From JACXVD01 sp047975785 (GTDB lineage Bacteria; Pseudomonadota; Alphaproteobacteria; Sphingomonadales; Sphingomonadaceae): a stretch of DNA of 29,030 nt. This document shows positions 21,531-29,030 of this stretch, one piece after another; the first letter of the stretch is position 1, and each line of letters opens with the position of its first letter. A program made the translations under genes and the position numbers. The stretch lies in the NCBI GenBank assembly GCA_047975785.1, contig JBKEEC010000278.1, forward strand, positions 1 to 29,030, in the 5' to 3' direction. The notes beneath the pieces were generated by a model. That model saw nothing but the letters and a program-made list of their open reading frames with translations. It ran no database searches and was not told the DNA's origin.

Positions 21531-21779
21531 ATGGCTGGATTTTCGGAAAAGGAACGCGCAATCCTGCTGGACGTAAAGGGTGTCGGGAAAACGGTTGTGC
21601 AACGGCTGGAGGAAATGGGCATCCATGACCTTGAAACACTCTCCGGCAGTTCTGCAGAAGAAATCTGCCAGCAGGGCGCGGTAATCACCGGCTCCACCTG
21701 CTGGGCCAATGCACCGCGCGCCCGTGCTGCGATTGATTCTGCGATAGAGGCCGCCCGGCGTTATTCTGCCACTGGCTGA
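21531..21779 (+). CDS. small helix-hairpin-helix protein
   Basis: This 82-residue protein contains a helix-hairpin-helix: LLDVKGVGKTVVQRLEEMGI at about 12-31, where GVGK is the hairpin that contacts DNA backbone in this fold, followed by ETLSGSSAEEI. This layout resembles the Cdd1 'pathogenicity locus' and DUF4332 groups, whose roles are unknown. The later TCWANAPRARAAIDSAIEAAR is helical. The start ATG 21531 has AAAAGG 5 bases upstream. The TGA stop abuts the glmS stop with no base between. A TTGACA at 21469-21474 upstream could be a -35 element but no good -10 follows. A DNA-binding role is inferred. Confidence 0.75.
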   Translation: MAGFSEKERAILLDVKGVGKTVVQRLEEMGIHDLETLSGSSAEEICQQGAVITGSTCWANAPRARAAIDSAIEAARRYSATG

Positions 21780-23603
21780 TTATTCCACCGTTACCGATTT
21801 GGCCAGATTACGCGGCTGATCTACATCAGTGCCTTTTGCCAGTGCAACATGATAGGCCAGCAATTGCACCGGAACGGCATAAACCAGTGACGCAATCAGC
21901 GGGTGAACCTTCGGCATTTCCATTACCGCCATGCAGCCTTCACCGGCATCAGCAATGCCTTCCCAGTCCGAGATCAGAATAACTTTCCCGCCGCGGGCCT
22001 GCACTTCCTGCATATTGGACACGGTTTTTTCAAACAATGGCCCGCTTGGCGCTATGACAATAACCGGAACTGTCTCGTCAATCAGGGCAATCGGACCATG
22101 CTTCATTTCACCAGACGCATAGCCTTCTGCATGAATATAGCTGATCTCCTTGAGTTTTAACGCCCCTTCCAGCGCCAGCGGATAATCCTGACCGCGCCCC
22201 AGATACAAAACATCACGCGCTGGCGCGACAAGGTGTGCCATGCCGGCAATATCCTCATCATAGGCAAGAGCCGAATTGAGCATGGCCGGAACCTCCAGCA
22301 AATGCCCGACAACTTCTGCCTCTTCCTCCCGTGTCATCAGCCCGCGTATTACCGCCATATGAGTGGCCAGCGCCGCCAGAACCGCAAGCTGGCAGGTGAA
22401 TGCCTTGGTGGAAGCAACGCCGATTTCCGGTCCGGCATGGGTCGGGAGTAACAGATCCGCTTCACGCGCCATGCTGCTGGTGGGAACATTGACCACTACA
22501 GCAATTTTCTGCCCGTTGGCCTTGCAATGGCGCAACGCTGCCAGTGTATCTGCGGTTTCTCCACTTTGTGAAATAAACAGGGCGAGGCCGCCCGGCTCCA
22601 GAACCGGATCACGATAGCGAAACTCGCTCGCCACATCGATATCCACCGGCAGACGCGCAAAATGCTCCAGCCAGTATTTCGCAACCATTCCCGCATAATA
22701 GGAGGTGCCGCAGGCGACTATGGTTATCCGGCGAATACCGGAAAGGTCGATATCCATATCCGGCAGTGCAATCGAGCGGTCAAGCTGGCGCACATAGCTT
22801 GCCAGTGTCTGCGCCACGACAATCGGCTGCTCGAAGATTTCCTTCTGCATGAAATGACGGTAATTGCCTTTTTCCACTGCCGCAGCAGAAGCGCCGGACG
22901 TGGTAATTTCGCGCGTGACCTGCTGGTTGTCCTGATCATAAATCACTGCGCTGTCCTGCGTCAGCACAACCCAGTCACCTTCTTCAAGATAGGTCACTTT
23001 CTGGGTCAGCGGGGCCAGCGCAAGCGCATCAGAGCCAAGAAACATTTCCCTCTCGCCATAACCAACCACCAGAGGCGAGCCGAGACGGGCACCAATCAGC
23101 AAATCAGGGTGGCTACGAAACAATATCGCCAGTGCAAATGCACCGCGAAGCTGGGGCAGAACAGCCCTCACCGCCTCTTGCGGACTGGCGCCCTGCTCTA
23201 CCTGCTCGGACAGGAGATGCGCCACAACCTCACTGTCAGTTTCGCTCTCGAACACCCTGCCCCGCGCCTGAAGTTCATCGCGCAACTGCCGGAAATTCTC
23301 GATAATCCCGTTATGGACCAGAGCCACTTCACCCGTGGCGTGTGGGTGCGCATTATTGGCTGTGGGCGCACCATGAGTCGCCCACCTTGTATGTGCGATG
23401 CCAATGGTTCCCGGAGCATTGTCCCGTGCGATCTCACGCGTGAGATTGACCAGCTTGCCCTCGGCCCGTCTACGGACAAGTGCGCCATTATCCAGCGTGC
23501 ACACGCCTGCACTGTCATATCCACGATATTCCATCCGCCGAAGCCCATCAACCAAGCGCTCTGCAACTTCGCTGTTTCCGGCAATGCCAATAATACCGCA
23601 CAT
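21780..23603 (-). CDS. glmS: glutamine--fructose-6-phosphate aminotransferase GlmS
   Basis: The 607-residue enzyme makes glucosamine-6-phosphate from fructose-6-phosphate and glutamine, the entry to peptidoglycan and LPS amino sugars. The N-terminal MCGIIG exposes the catalytic Cys after Met removal. The glutaminase domain includes RWATHGAPT and HNGIIENF. Two SIS isomerase domains follow, with CGTSYYAG, FISQSGETADT, YLGRGQDYPLALEGALKLKE and EGYASGEMKHGPIALI, and the C-terminus is DVDQPRNLAKSVTVE. The 131-base upstream leader shows no glmS-ribozyme-like signature, as expected outside Firmicutes; a GGAAG lies about 10 bases before the ATG. glmU/glmM are not adjacent. Confidence 0.97.
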   Translation of the reverse strand: MCGIIGIAGNSEVAERLVDGLRRMEYRGYDSAGVCTLDNGALVRRRAEGKLVNLTREIARDNAPGTIGIAHTRWATHGAPTANNAHPHATGEVALVHNGIIENFRQLRDELQARGRVFESETDSEVVAHLLSEQVEQGASPQEAVRAVLPQLRGAFALAILFRSHPDLLIGARLGSPLVVGYGEREMFLGSDALALAPLTQKVTYLEEGDWVVLTQDSAVIYDQDNQQVTREITTSGASAAAVEKGNYRHFMQKEIFEQPIVVAQTLASYVRQLDRSIALPDMDIDLSGIRRITIVACGTSYYAGMVAKYWLEHFARLPVDIDVASEFRYRDPVLEPGGLALFISQSGETADTLAALRHCKANGQKIAVVVNVPTSSMAREADLLLPTHAGPEIGVASTKAFTCQLAVLAALATHMAVIRGLMTREEEAEVVGHLLEVPAMLNSALAYDEDIAGMAHLVAPARDVLYLGRGQDYPLALEGALKLKEISYIHAEGYASGEMKHGPIALIDETVPVIVIAPSGPLFEKTVSNMQEVQARGGKVILISDWEGIADAGEGCMAVMEMPKVHPLIASLVYAVPVQLLAYHVALAKGTDVDQPRNLAKSVTVE

Positions 23604-23734
23604 ATGGTGTTACTTCCCGTAATATTCGAATCACTACAAGCAAGAGATGTTATTCACAGCCTTTATGCACTGGAATTCCTTGCATTTCGTGTATCAGACT
23701 CGCTGACTGTTTCATCCGCTGTAGCCAGATTGGT

Positions 23735-24634
23735 CTAATCTGTCATTGCCGGTTCCCTGACCCGGCCAGAATGCCACAAATAAAGCCCCGCACCGATAAT
23801 AATGGCACCGCCCAGCATTGACACTGCATCGGGGCGATCATGGTAAAACACCCAGCCCAAGGTCACCGCTACAAGCAATTGCACATATGTCATCGGGGCT
23901 ACGGTCGCTGCACCGGCGCGGGTCGTTCCCAGATAAATCAGCCAATGCGCGATAGTGGCAGAACAGGCGACAAGGGCACAGCGCGCCAGAACGCTCCAGT
24001 GCGGCATGGTCAGCTCCAGCGCCGGAACCCCGCTATAATCACCCACAAATGCCGCCAATATCAGAATTGGAGTTGCCATAATCGCAACATAGGCCTGCAT
24101 CGCCAGCGCACTGCCCGTTCCAGCCACAGTCCGGTTGGCGATGAATAACAGGCTCATCCCCAGAGCAGACAGTAAGGGCAGGCAGGCAGCCCAGCCCAGT
24201 CCTGCAATATTGGGGCGAAGAACAATAATCACCCCGATAAAGGCGACGACAGATGCGATAAATGTTTCTCGCCGCGCTTTTTCACCCAGAAAGAACCACG
24301 CCAGCAAGGCGGTGATCATCGGGCTGACGAATACAATAGTTGTCGCTTCTGCCAGAGGCATAAGCATAACAGCAGAGAAAAACCCCACAGTCGCCATACT
24401 GACAGACAGGCCGCGCAAAAACTGTATCCCCGGACGCGGCATCCGGAAGGCCCGCGGACCTTCCCGCAACAATAGCAGAGCAGCCAGGCCAATCGCGCCA
24501 ATCGAATAGCGCGCTGCAGCAATCGCAGTCGGCGCCCATTCGCCGGCCATGGATTTGACCAGCCCATCACCGCTGCTGAGCACAATAAACCCCGCCATGG
24601 TGAATAGCAGACCTGCGCGCTCATTTTGTTGCAA
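23735..24634 (-). CDS. EamA/DMT-family transporter
   Basis: The 299-residue integral membrane protein consists of two EamA repeats of about five membrane helices each. Landmarks are the N-terminal GFIVLSSGDGLVKSM, LRGLSVSMATVGFFSAVMLMPLAEAT, the repeat end ITALLAWFFLGEKARR, and in the second half MTYVQLLVAVTLGWVFYHDRPD. Such drug/metabolite transporters export amino acids, nucleosides or other small metabolites; the substrate cannot be read. The start is TTG 24634, because AAGGAGG lies 6 bases upstream. The nearby ATG at 24624 is in a different frame and would give a shadow product. Downstream comes glmS on the same strand after about 130 bases. Confidence 0.88.
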   Translation of the reverse strand: MQQNERAGLLFTMAGFIVLSSGDGLVKSMAGEWAPTAIAAARYSIGAIGLAALLLLREGPRAFRMPRPGIQFLRGLSVSMATVGFFSAVMLMPLAEATTIVFVSPMITALLAWFFLGEKARRETFIASVVAFIGVIIVLRPNIAGLGWAACLPLLSALGMSLLFIANRTVAGTGSALAMQAYVAIMATPILILAAFVGDYSGVPALELTMPHWSVLARCALVACSATIAHWLIYLGTTRAGAATVAPMTYVQLLVAVTLGWVFYHDRPDAVSMLGGAIIIGAGLYLWHSGRVREPAMTD

Positions 24635-24765
24635 GTGATGCCTCCTTGTCGTGCTCCGGGTGGTTAGGCAAATGTCACAGAGTTGAAAAGAGCCATTCTG
24701 CCATGGGTGGCGAGCATCTGTGAACAGTCATTGCCGCAAACATCCGTTGCTGTCATAGCGCGTGA

Positions 24766-25344
24766 ATGAATACAGCTATCCGTCATGCCGGGTTGATCGG
24801 ACTATCTCTGGTATGTGTTGCATCTTGCAGGCCTCCTGCCGCCGATGATTATGCCGCACGCATGGATGGCCAGACAGAGCCAGTAGCCAATGCACCAGCT
24901 GCACAGGCAGAATCCCCCTATATCAGTAACGCGATCTGGGCTATATCTGGCAAGGGAACACGCCTTCTTTACGGAGCTCCGGGAGAGCGGCCCCTGCTCG
25001 TCCTCTCCTGTGAAGGGGATAAAACTGCCCCCATGCTGCGTGTGCTACGCCGCGCACCGGCTGATCCACATGCAAAGGCCCTGCTCGCCCTGATCGGTAA
25101 TGGTCACGCCGAGCGCCTGCCGATCAATGCACGGTGGAATGGGCGGGACTGGATATGGGAAGGCATTTATGCCGCAAGTGATCCACGGCTGGAGGTCTTT
25201 TCCGGCCCTCGCGAAGTGGAGGTGACGTTGCCCGGTGGCGGCTCGCTGGTGCTGGAACCCAGCCCCCTGCCCCGCGCCCTGATCGAATCCTGCGCTGGCA
25301 TCAACGCGCCTGATTTGCCCGATCCACCAGCATCTCAATCGTAA
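24766..25344 (+). CDS. predicted lipoprotein of unknown function
   Basis: The 192-residue protein begins with a lipoprotein signal: a basic start, a hydrophobic core (GLIGLSLVC) and the lipobox VASC with the modified Cys at 21. The mature part shows YISNAIWAISGKGTRLLYGAPGERPLLVLSC, then an Ala/Pro-rich C-terminus. It has one Cys-containing strand and probably a beta fold facing the periplasm. I know no named family. The ATG 24766 has no clear ribosome site. Its last 44 bases overlap the 3' end of the convergent dsbD-type gene on the other strand, so both stop codons lie inside the other gene. Confidence 0.75.
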   Translation: MNTAIRHAGLIGLSLVCVASCRPPAADDYAARMDGQTEPVANAPAAQAESPYISNAIWAISGKGTRLLYGAPGERPLLVLSCEGDKTAPMLRVLRRAPADPHAKALLALIGNGHAERLPINARWNGRDWIWEGIYAASDPRLEVFSGPREVEVTLPGGGSLVLEPSPLPRALIESCAGINAPDLPDPPASQS

Positions 25345-27313
25345 GCACCTGGGGCAATTGCTCCCCTTCAGCACCGGGCGCATACCAGATATAATATGGC
25401 ACGCCCGCAGCACCATGATCCGTAAGGAAACGGGTTATTTCTGCATCACGACGGGTCCAGTCTCCGCGAATGGCGATCACCCCTGCCTGCTCGAAGGCTG
25501 AACGGGTTTCCTCGCGCTCGATTGCGACACTCTCATTGACCTTGCAGGTCAGGCACCAGTCAGCAGTAAACCAGACAAATACCGGCTTGCCGCTTCTGCG
25601 CGCCTGCGCCAGTTTTGCAGCACTATAGGTTTGCGGGGCAAGGATACCGGCTGCTTCATTCTGAGACGGGGATTGTGCCGGATGCCACCACATAGCGCCT
25701 GCCAGAACTATTGCCGACAAAGCTCCACCGCTTGCAAGAGCCATGTTACGTTTACCAGATACACCGATGCAAATCACCGTGACCGCGCAGGCGAACAACA
25801 ATGCCTCGCCTGCAAAAACACCTCCTCCCATGCGCCAGCACAGCCACAACAGGGCCAGAACGGTCAGCCCCATGGGCAAGGCCATCAGTTTACGAAATGT
25901 CTCCATCCACGGGCCGGGTCTGGGCAATAATGCTCGCAGGCGCGGTATTGTGCCGACAAGCAGGAATGGAAGTGCAAGGCCGAAGCCCAGCGCCGCGAAC
26001 AGAAACAATGCCTGAGCAGCAGGCAAAATCAGGGCAGCGCCCAGGGCGGCAGCCATAAAGGGGCCGGTGCACGGTGTTGCAACAAAAGCGGCCAACAAGC
26101 CTGTGGTAAAAGCTCCTGCCGGTTTGCCACTACCCTGCAGGGAAAGCGAAGGTATGTCATATAGGCCGATAAAATTGGCCGTTAGCCCCAGTGCCAGTGC
26201 CAGCAAGGCAACCACGACTGCCGGTTCCTGCAACTGGAATGCCCAGCCGATCTGCTCTCCTCCTGCCCTGAGTGCCAGCAGCAATACACCCAGACCAAGG
26301 CAGGCGATCATAACGCCAGCCGTATAGGCAAAGCCTTCATGCCGGGCCTGCGTCTCGCTTTCTCCTGATCGGGCAAGCGACAGCGCCTTCAGGCTCAGGA
26401 TAGGGAAAACACATGGCATAATATTCAACAATAATCCGCCCAGAACAGCGCCCAGAAGCAGGCTCCAGAGCGGAAGGGCTGGTGTAGATGCAGGACTGGA
26501 GAGCGGCACCCCGCCATCGGGGACGGCCCCGCTATGTGCGACAAATCGCACACCGTTGCGTCCGTCAAAAGCAAGTATCCCTGTTATCTGGTCAGGAGAT
26601 TTGACCGTCTTCGCCAGCGGGATAGTAATAATCAACTGATCTGAATTGCGGTAGAATGTCTGCTCGCCTGCATAATTCACCACATCACGACTGGCGATAA
26701 ACAGATGAGGGTTTTCAATCGCCGCACTGGCAGGAATCGGTATCGCCAGACGCAATGCCCCTGTAGTGAGTTTATACGTTCCCTCCTGATCCAGCAGCGG
26801 AGGAATCTCTGCGCGCCACTGGTCAAACTGATGGGCATTTCCTGATATGGCAGCTCCGGTAGAACCCGTCAGAAATGCCTGTTCGGGCACGCAGATTGAA
26901 TCTGTGCAGGCAAGCCATTGTGCATCCACCCCAATCGATTGCGACTGGCCCTGCCAGTCAGGACTGTCAGGCAAACGGGTAATCGGAACCAGAACAGTAT
27001 AAGGCCCTTCATAGACATGGTTCATCAACCCTTCGATCAGCAATGTTTGCGGGACAGGATAGGCCGGATCACCCGCCTGCCACCCTTCTGGCAGGTCCCA
27101 TTCAAGTTGCATCCCGTAGCCGGCGTCTCCCGGATTGGACCAGTAACCGTGCCATCCCTCAGCCGGATCAAACACAATCGCTGCGGTCATTTCTGTGGCA
27201 TCGGGTGCAGATTGCTCCAGCACCAGACGCGCAGAAATATTATTCGCCTGCGCAGCAGTTCCGGCCCCGTAAAAAAGCACGCATATCAACAGGATTGTGC
27301 GCAAAAAGGACAT
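25301..27313 (-). CDS. dsbD: DsbD/ScsB-type thiol:disulfide reductant transporter
   Basis: This protein of about 670 residues carries electrons from cytosolic thioredoxin to periplasmic partners. A signal peptide (SFLRTILLICVLFYG) precedes an N-terminal periplasmic domain with CTDSICVPE. A membrane core has the two redox-active cysteines in NIMPCVFPILSLK and ATPCTGPFM, and the C-terminal thioredoxin domain has the active site DWCLTC. The pairing of these cysteines follows known DsbD. The start was put at ATG 27313, which gives a normal signal peptide. ATG 27337 (8 residues longer) has a distant AAGGA, and ATG 27376 is unlikely. It is divergent from ubiH and overlaps the lipoprotein gene by 44 bases at the 3' end. 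Confidence 0.9.
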   Translation of the reverse strand: MSFLRTILLICVLFYGAGTAAQANNISARLVLEQSAPDATEMTAAIVFDPAEGWHGYWSNPGDAGYGMQLEWDLPEGWQAGDPAYPVPQTLLIEGLMNHVYEGPYTVLVPITRLPDSPDWQGQSQSIGVDAQWLACTDSICVPEQAFLTGSTGAAISGNAHQFDQWRAEIPPLLDQEGTYKLTTGALRLAIPIPASAAIENPHLFIASRDVVNYAGEQTFYRNSDQLIITIPLAKTVKSPDQITGILAFDGRNGVRFVAHSGAVPDGGVPLSSPASTPALPLWSLLLGAVLGGLLLNIMPCVFPILSLKALSLARSGESETQARHEGFAYTAGVMIACLGLGVLLLALRAGGEQIGWAFQLQEPAVVVALLALALGLTANFIGLYDIPSLSLQGSGKPAGAFTTGLLAAFVATPCTGPFMAAALGAALILPAAQALFLFAALGFGLALPFLLVGTIPRLRALLPRPGPWMETFRKLMALPMGLTVLALLWLCWRMGGGVFAGEALLFACAVTVICIGVSGKRNMALASGGALSAIVLAGAMWWHPAQSPSQNEAAGILAPQTYSAAKLAQARRSGKPVFVWFTADWCLTCKVNESVAIEREETRSAFEQAGVIAIRGDWTRRDAEITRFLTDHGAAGVPYYIWYAPGAEGEQLPQVLTIEMLVDRANQAR

Positions 27314-27413
27314 CAGGCAAACGGGCCGGACGATCATGGGAAACGTATTATCCTTGCATGGTTGGCTGGCCTGCATCTAGGGAATGAAATGGCAAGCCGC
27401 AATGGATAGAGCA

Positions 27414-28628
27414 ATGAGCAACACACGCGATCTCCTGATTCTGGGTGGTGGTCTGGTCGGAATGACCCTGGCACTTGCTGCCGCAAGGCAGGGAATTTCC
27501 AGCCATGTTATTGACAGGGCTGATCCTGAAAGCCTGATAAAAGACGGATTTGATGGCAGGGCTTCTGCCATTTCCACTGCAAGCTGGAACCTGTTTACCA
27601 ATATCGGACTGGCGGAGCGGCTCGCACCCTTTGGCTGCCCGATTGATGCCATTGCCGTGACAGACCAGATGAAACCGGGAAGGATTGATTTTCGTCCGGC
27701 TCCCGATGAATCCTCTCTGGGCCGCATGTTTTCAAATAGGGAATTGCGGCTTGCCCTGTTCGAAGCGGCTCGCAAGGAAGACAGGATCGCATGGCACGCA
27801 CCGGTAGAAACCATATCCCGTGCCCGTGATGCCTTTGGCGTATCCGTGTCTCTGGATAATGGACAAACACTCTCTGCCAGCCTGATGATCGGCGCTGAAG
27901 GGCGCGCTTCGCCCAGCCGGCAGGAAGCAGGCCTTGGGCTTGCAAAATGGGATTACAAACACCGGGCAATTATTGTTGGGCTGGATCATGAAAAGCCGCA
28001 TGACAATGTTGCATGGGAAATCTTCTACCCTGCCGGGCCATTCGCATTATTGCCAATGCTGGACGGTCCTGATGGAACCCATCGTAGTGCCCTGGTCTGG
28101 ACAGTGGCAGAACAAGACGCTGCCGGAGTGCTTGCCATGCCGGAGCGGGCCTTTCTGGCGGAATGTGACAAGCGCATGAAGGGCCTGTTCGGCACAATCC
28201 GTCTCAACAGCCCGCGATCGTCCTACCCGCTGAGCTTTCAGCACACGGCCCGTATTGTGGATGATCGGCTGGCACTGGTGGGTGATGCCGCGCATGGAAT
28301 TCACCCGATTGCCGGTCAGGGCCTTAATCTTGGCCTGCGCGATGTGGGAGCATTGGTTGAAGTGCTGACAGACGGGATGCGGCTCGGCCTGGATCCGGGT
28401 GATGCGCAACTTCTGGCGCGCTATGAAAACTGGCGCAGTGTTGACAGTTTCACCGTTGCGCTGGCTACGGACGGAATTACCCGCCTGTTTGGTCTGCAAG
28501 GACGTGCATCTTCAGCCATCCGGCGGTTTGGCATGGCAGGGGTTCAAAGATTGTCGCCTCTGAAACACTGGTTCATGGATGAGGCGCGCGGCGTTACCGG
28601 CAAGCTTCCGCAATTGCTTCAGGCCTGA
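27414..28628 (+). CDS. ubiH: UbiH/COQ6-family FAD-dependent monooxygenase
   Basis: The 404-residue flavoprotein hydroxylates the ring of a ubiquinone precursor. The FAD dinucleotide loop is GGGLVG (residues 11-16), DGRASAIS is the NADPH/FAD-linked DG region, and the GD motif is LVGDAAHGIHPIAGQGLNLGLRD (Gly290-Asp291). UbiH, UbiF, UbiI and COQ6 share these, so the exact ring position (C5, C1 or C6) cannot be told. The ATG 27414 was preferred to the upstream in-frame ATGs at 27384 and 27402, because the family starts right at NTRDLLILGGG. It is separate from coq4 at the left end but serves the same pathway. Convergent with the mitofilin-like gene. Confidence 0.87.
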   Translation: MSNTRDLLILGGGLVGMTLALAAARQGISSHVIDRADPESLIKDGFDGRASAISTASWNLFTNIGLAERLAPFGCPIDAIAVTDQMKPGRIDFRPAPDESSLGRMFSNRELRLALFEAARKEDRIAWHAPVETISRARDAFGVSVSLDNGQTLSASLMIGAEGRASPSRQEAGLGLAKWDYKHRAIIVGLDHEKPHDNVAWEIFYPAGPFALLPMLDGPDGTHRSALVWTVAEQDAAGVLAMPERAFLAECDKRMKGLFGTIRLNSPRSSYPLSFQHTARIVDDRLALVGDAAHGIHPIAGQGLNLGLRDVGALVEVLTDGMRLGLDPGDAQLLARYENWRSVDSFTVALATDGITRLFGLQGRASSAIRRFGMAGVQRLSPLKHWFMDEARGVTGKLPQLLQA

Positions 28629-28639
28629 AAAACCGCTTC

Positions 28640-28681
28640 TACAGCATTGCGGTTAAATGTTGAATCATTTACGATGCTGTA
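28640..28681. repeat. palindromic intergenic repeat, family 2, copy 2
   Basis: TACAGCAT at 28640-28647 pairs with ATGCTGTA at 28674-28681, with the core GTTGAATC between. It aligns gap-free with the reverse complement of 6802-6843. It starts 12 bases after the ubiH stop. Confidence 0.55.
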
Positions 28682-28710
28682 TTCCCTTGTTTTTCCGCAT
28701 TTTCCAGGCC

Positions 28711-28732
28711 GAAAAAGTCTATCAACTTTTTC
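28711..28732. terminator. AT-rich symmetrical terminator candidate between convergent genes
   Basis: GAAAAAGT (28711-28718) pairs with ACTTTTTC (28725-28732) around a six-base loop, in the short gap between ubiH and the minus-strand mitofilin-like gene. The A and T arms could work in either direction. Stem stability is modest. Confidence 0.45.
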
Positions 28733-28742
28733 TGAAAATACT

Positions 28743-29030
28743 TTATTTGGTTGCAACCCCGCTTGCCAGCGTTTCCGTATTAATGGGGTTGCCAGTGCCA
28801 TCGCGCAGGCGCCTTGGTTCCAGCACAGCAGAGGTTTCTATCAGATCCAGCGCATGTTGGGTTGCCGCATAGCGATTGGCATCGGTAATCCATTCATTCG
28901 CCTGATCGGCACCAGGAAGTTCCTTGACCTCGGCAACGGCTGCATCCACCCGGCCTGATTGCAAGAACATGCGTGCCCGCTCCAGCCGACGTTTAGGCTG
29001 CGGTGACGGGCCGCTTTCACGGCGCACCAC
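28743..29030 (-). CDS. Mic60/mitofilin-like (COG4223) protein, C-terminal part (5' end outside window)
   Basis: The last 95 codons of a minus-strand gene enter from the right edge and stop at TAA 28745-28743. The fragment has RARMFLQSGRVDAAVAEVKELPGADQANEWITDANRYA, a helix-rich pattern (ARxxLxxGxxxxAVxEhxxLPG) like the C-terminal mitofilin signature of the COG4223 family found in alphaproteobacteria, where the protein spans inner membrane and periplasm. Then come HALDLIETSAVLEPRRL and a low-complexity tail. Membrane helix and coiled coil would lie outside the window. The Val-Val at the edge is just where the sequence is cut and is not a true start. Confidence 0.7.
   Translation of the reverse strand: MVRRESGPSPQPKRRLERARMFLQSGRVDAAVAEVKELPGADQANEWITDANRYAATQHALDLIETSAVLEPRRLRDGTGNPINTETLASGVATK

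Noticed and set aside
23604..23734. glmS riboswitch/ribozyme in the leader of glmS
   Set aside because: No conserved ribozyme core is visible, and this element is known from Firmicutes and relatives, not from alphaproteobacteria.
24282..24624. Alternative minus-strand starts at ATG 24624 for the EamA gene
   Set aside because: That ATG is in another frame and yields a product without the EamA pattern; TTG 24634 has the AAGGAGG.
1..29030. CRISPR arrays, insertion sequences, prophage genes
   Set aside because: No regularly spaced direct repeats, no transposase or integrase pattern, and base composition is even apart from the short AT-rich end of miaA.

Overview
The window looks like an ordinary chromosomal stretch of an alphaproteobacterium, most likely a member of the Sphingomonadales (Erythrobacteraceae or relatives). 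This is inferred from the overall gene content, the long two-domain leuA, the GE-type variant of the acetolactate synthase cofactor motif, a COQ4-family ubiquinone gene, a Mic60/mitofilin-like gene, and the ilvB-ilvN-ilvC order with a small membrane gene inserted. No insertion sequence, prophage, integron or CRISPR array is visible.

Region 1 (1-2926) holds the end of a DUF6122-type membrane protein. It is followed by coq4 and serB on the minus strand, with serB head to head with miaA. Region 2 (2927-9737) is branched-chain amino-acid synthesis: ilvB, ilvN, a small membrane gene and ilvC in one run. Then come a periplasmic YceI protein that carries an extra I78 inhibitor domain, and leuA. leuA is preceded by a short leader ORF rich in Leu codons and by mutually exclusive RNA hairpins, a candidate attenuator. 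ilvB has its own strong leader hairpin.

Region 3 (9832-14924) contains a nitronate monooxygenase-like gene, a translationally coupled minus-strand pair (an unrecognised 255-residue protein plus an AHH/HNH-type nuclease-like protein), a flavodoxin-fold gene and recJ. Region 4 (14986-21464) begins with tRNA-Glu(UUC). A possible 46-residue membrane micro-ORF follows, then the phosphate regulon phoR-pstC-pstA-pstB-phoU-phoB, with two Pho-box-like sites and no pstS.

Region 5 (21531-29030) contains a small helix-hairpin-helix protein, glmS, an EamA transporter, a lipoprotein whose 3' end overlaps a convergent dsbD-type gene, a ubiH-type hydroxylase, and the C-terminal end of a mitofilin-like protein that runs off the right edge.

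Scattered between the genes are two families of short palindromic repeats: three copies of one near 6750, 10974 and 12501, and two of the other near 6802 and 28640. The most interesting items are the leuA leader, the YceI-I78 fusion, the AHH-nuclease pair, the repeat families, and the small hydrophobic ORFs embedded in the ilv and pho operons. All functional statements are read from sequence motifs and family knowledge; no searches were run.
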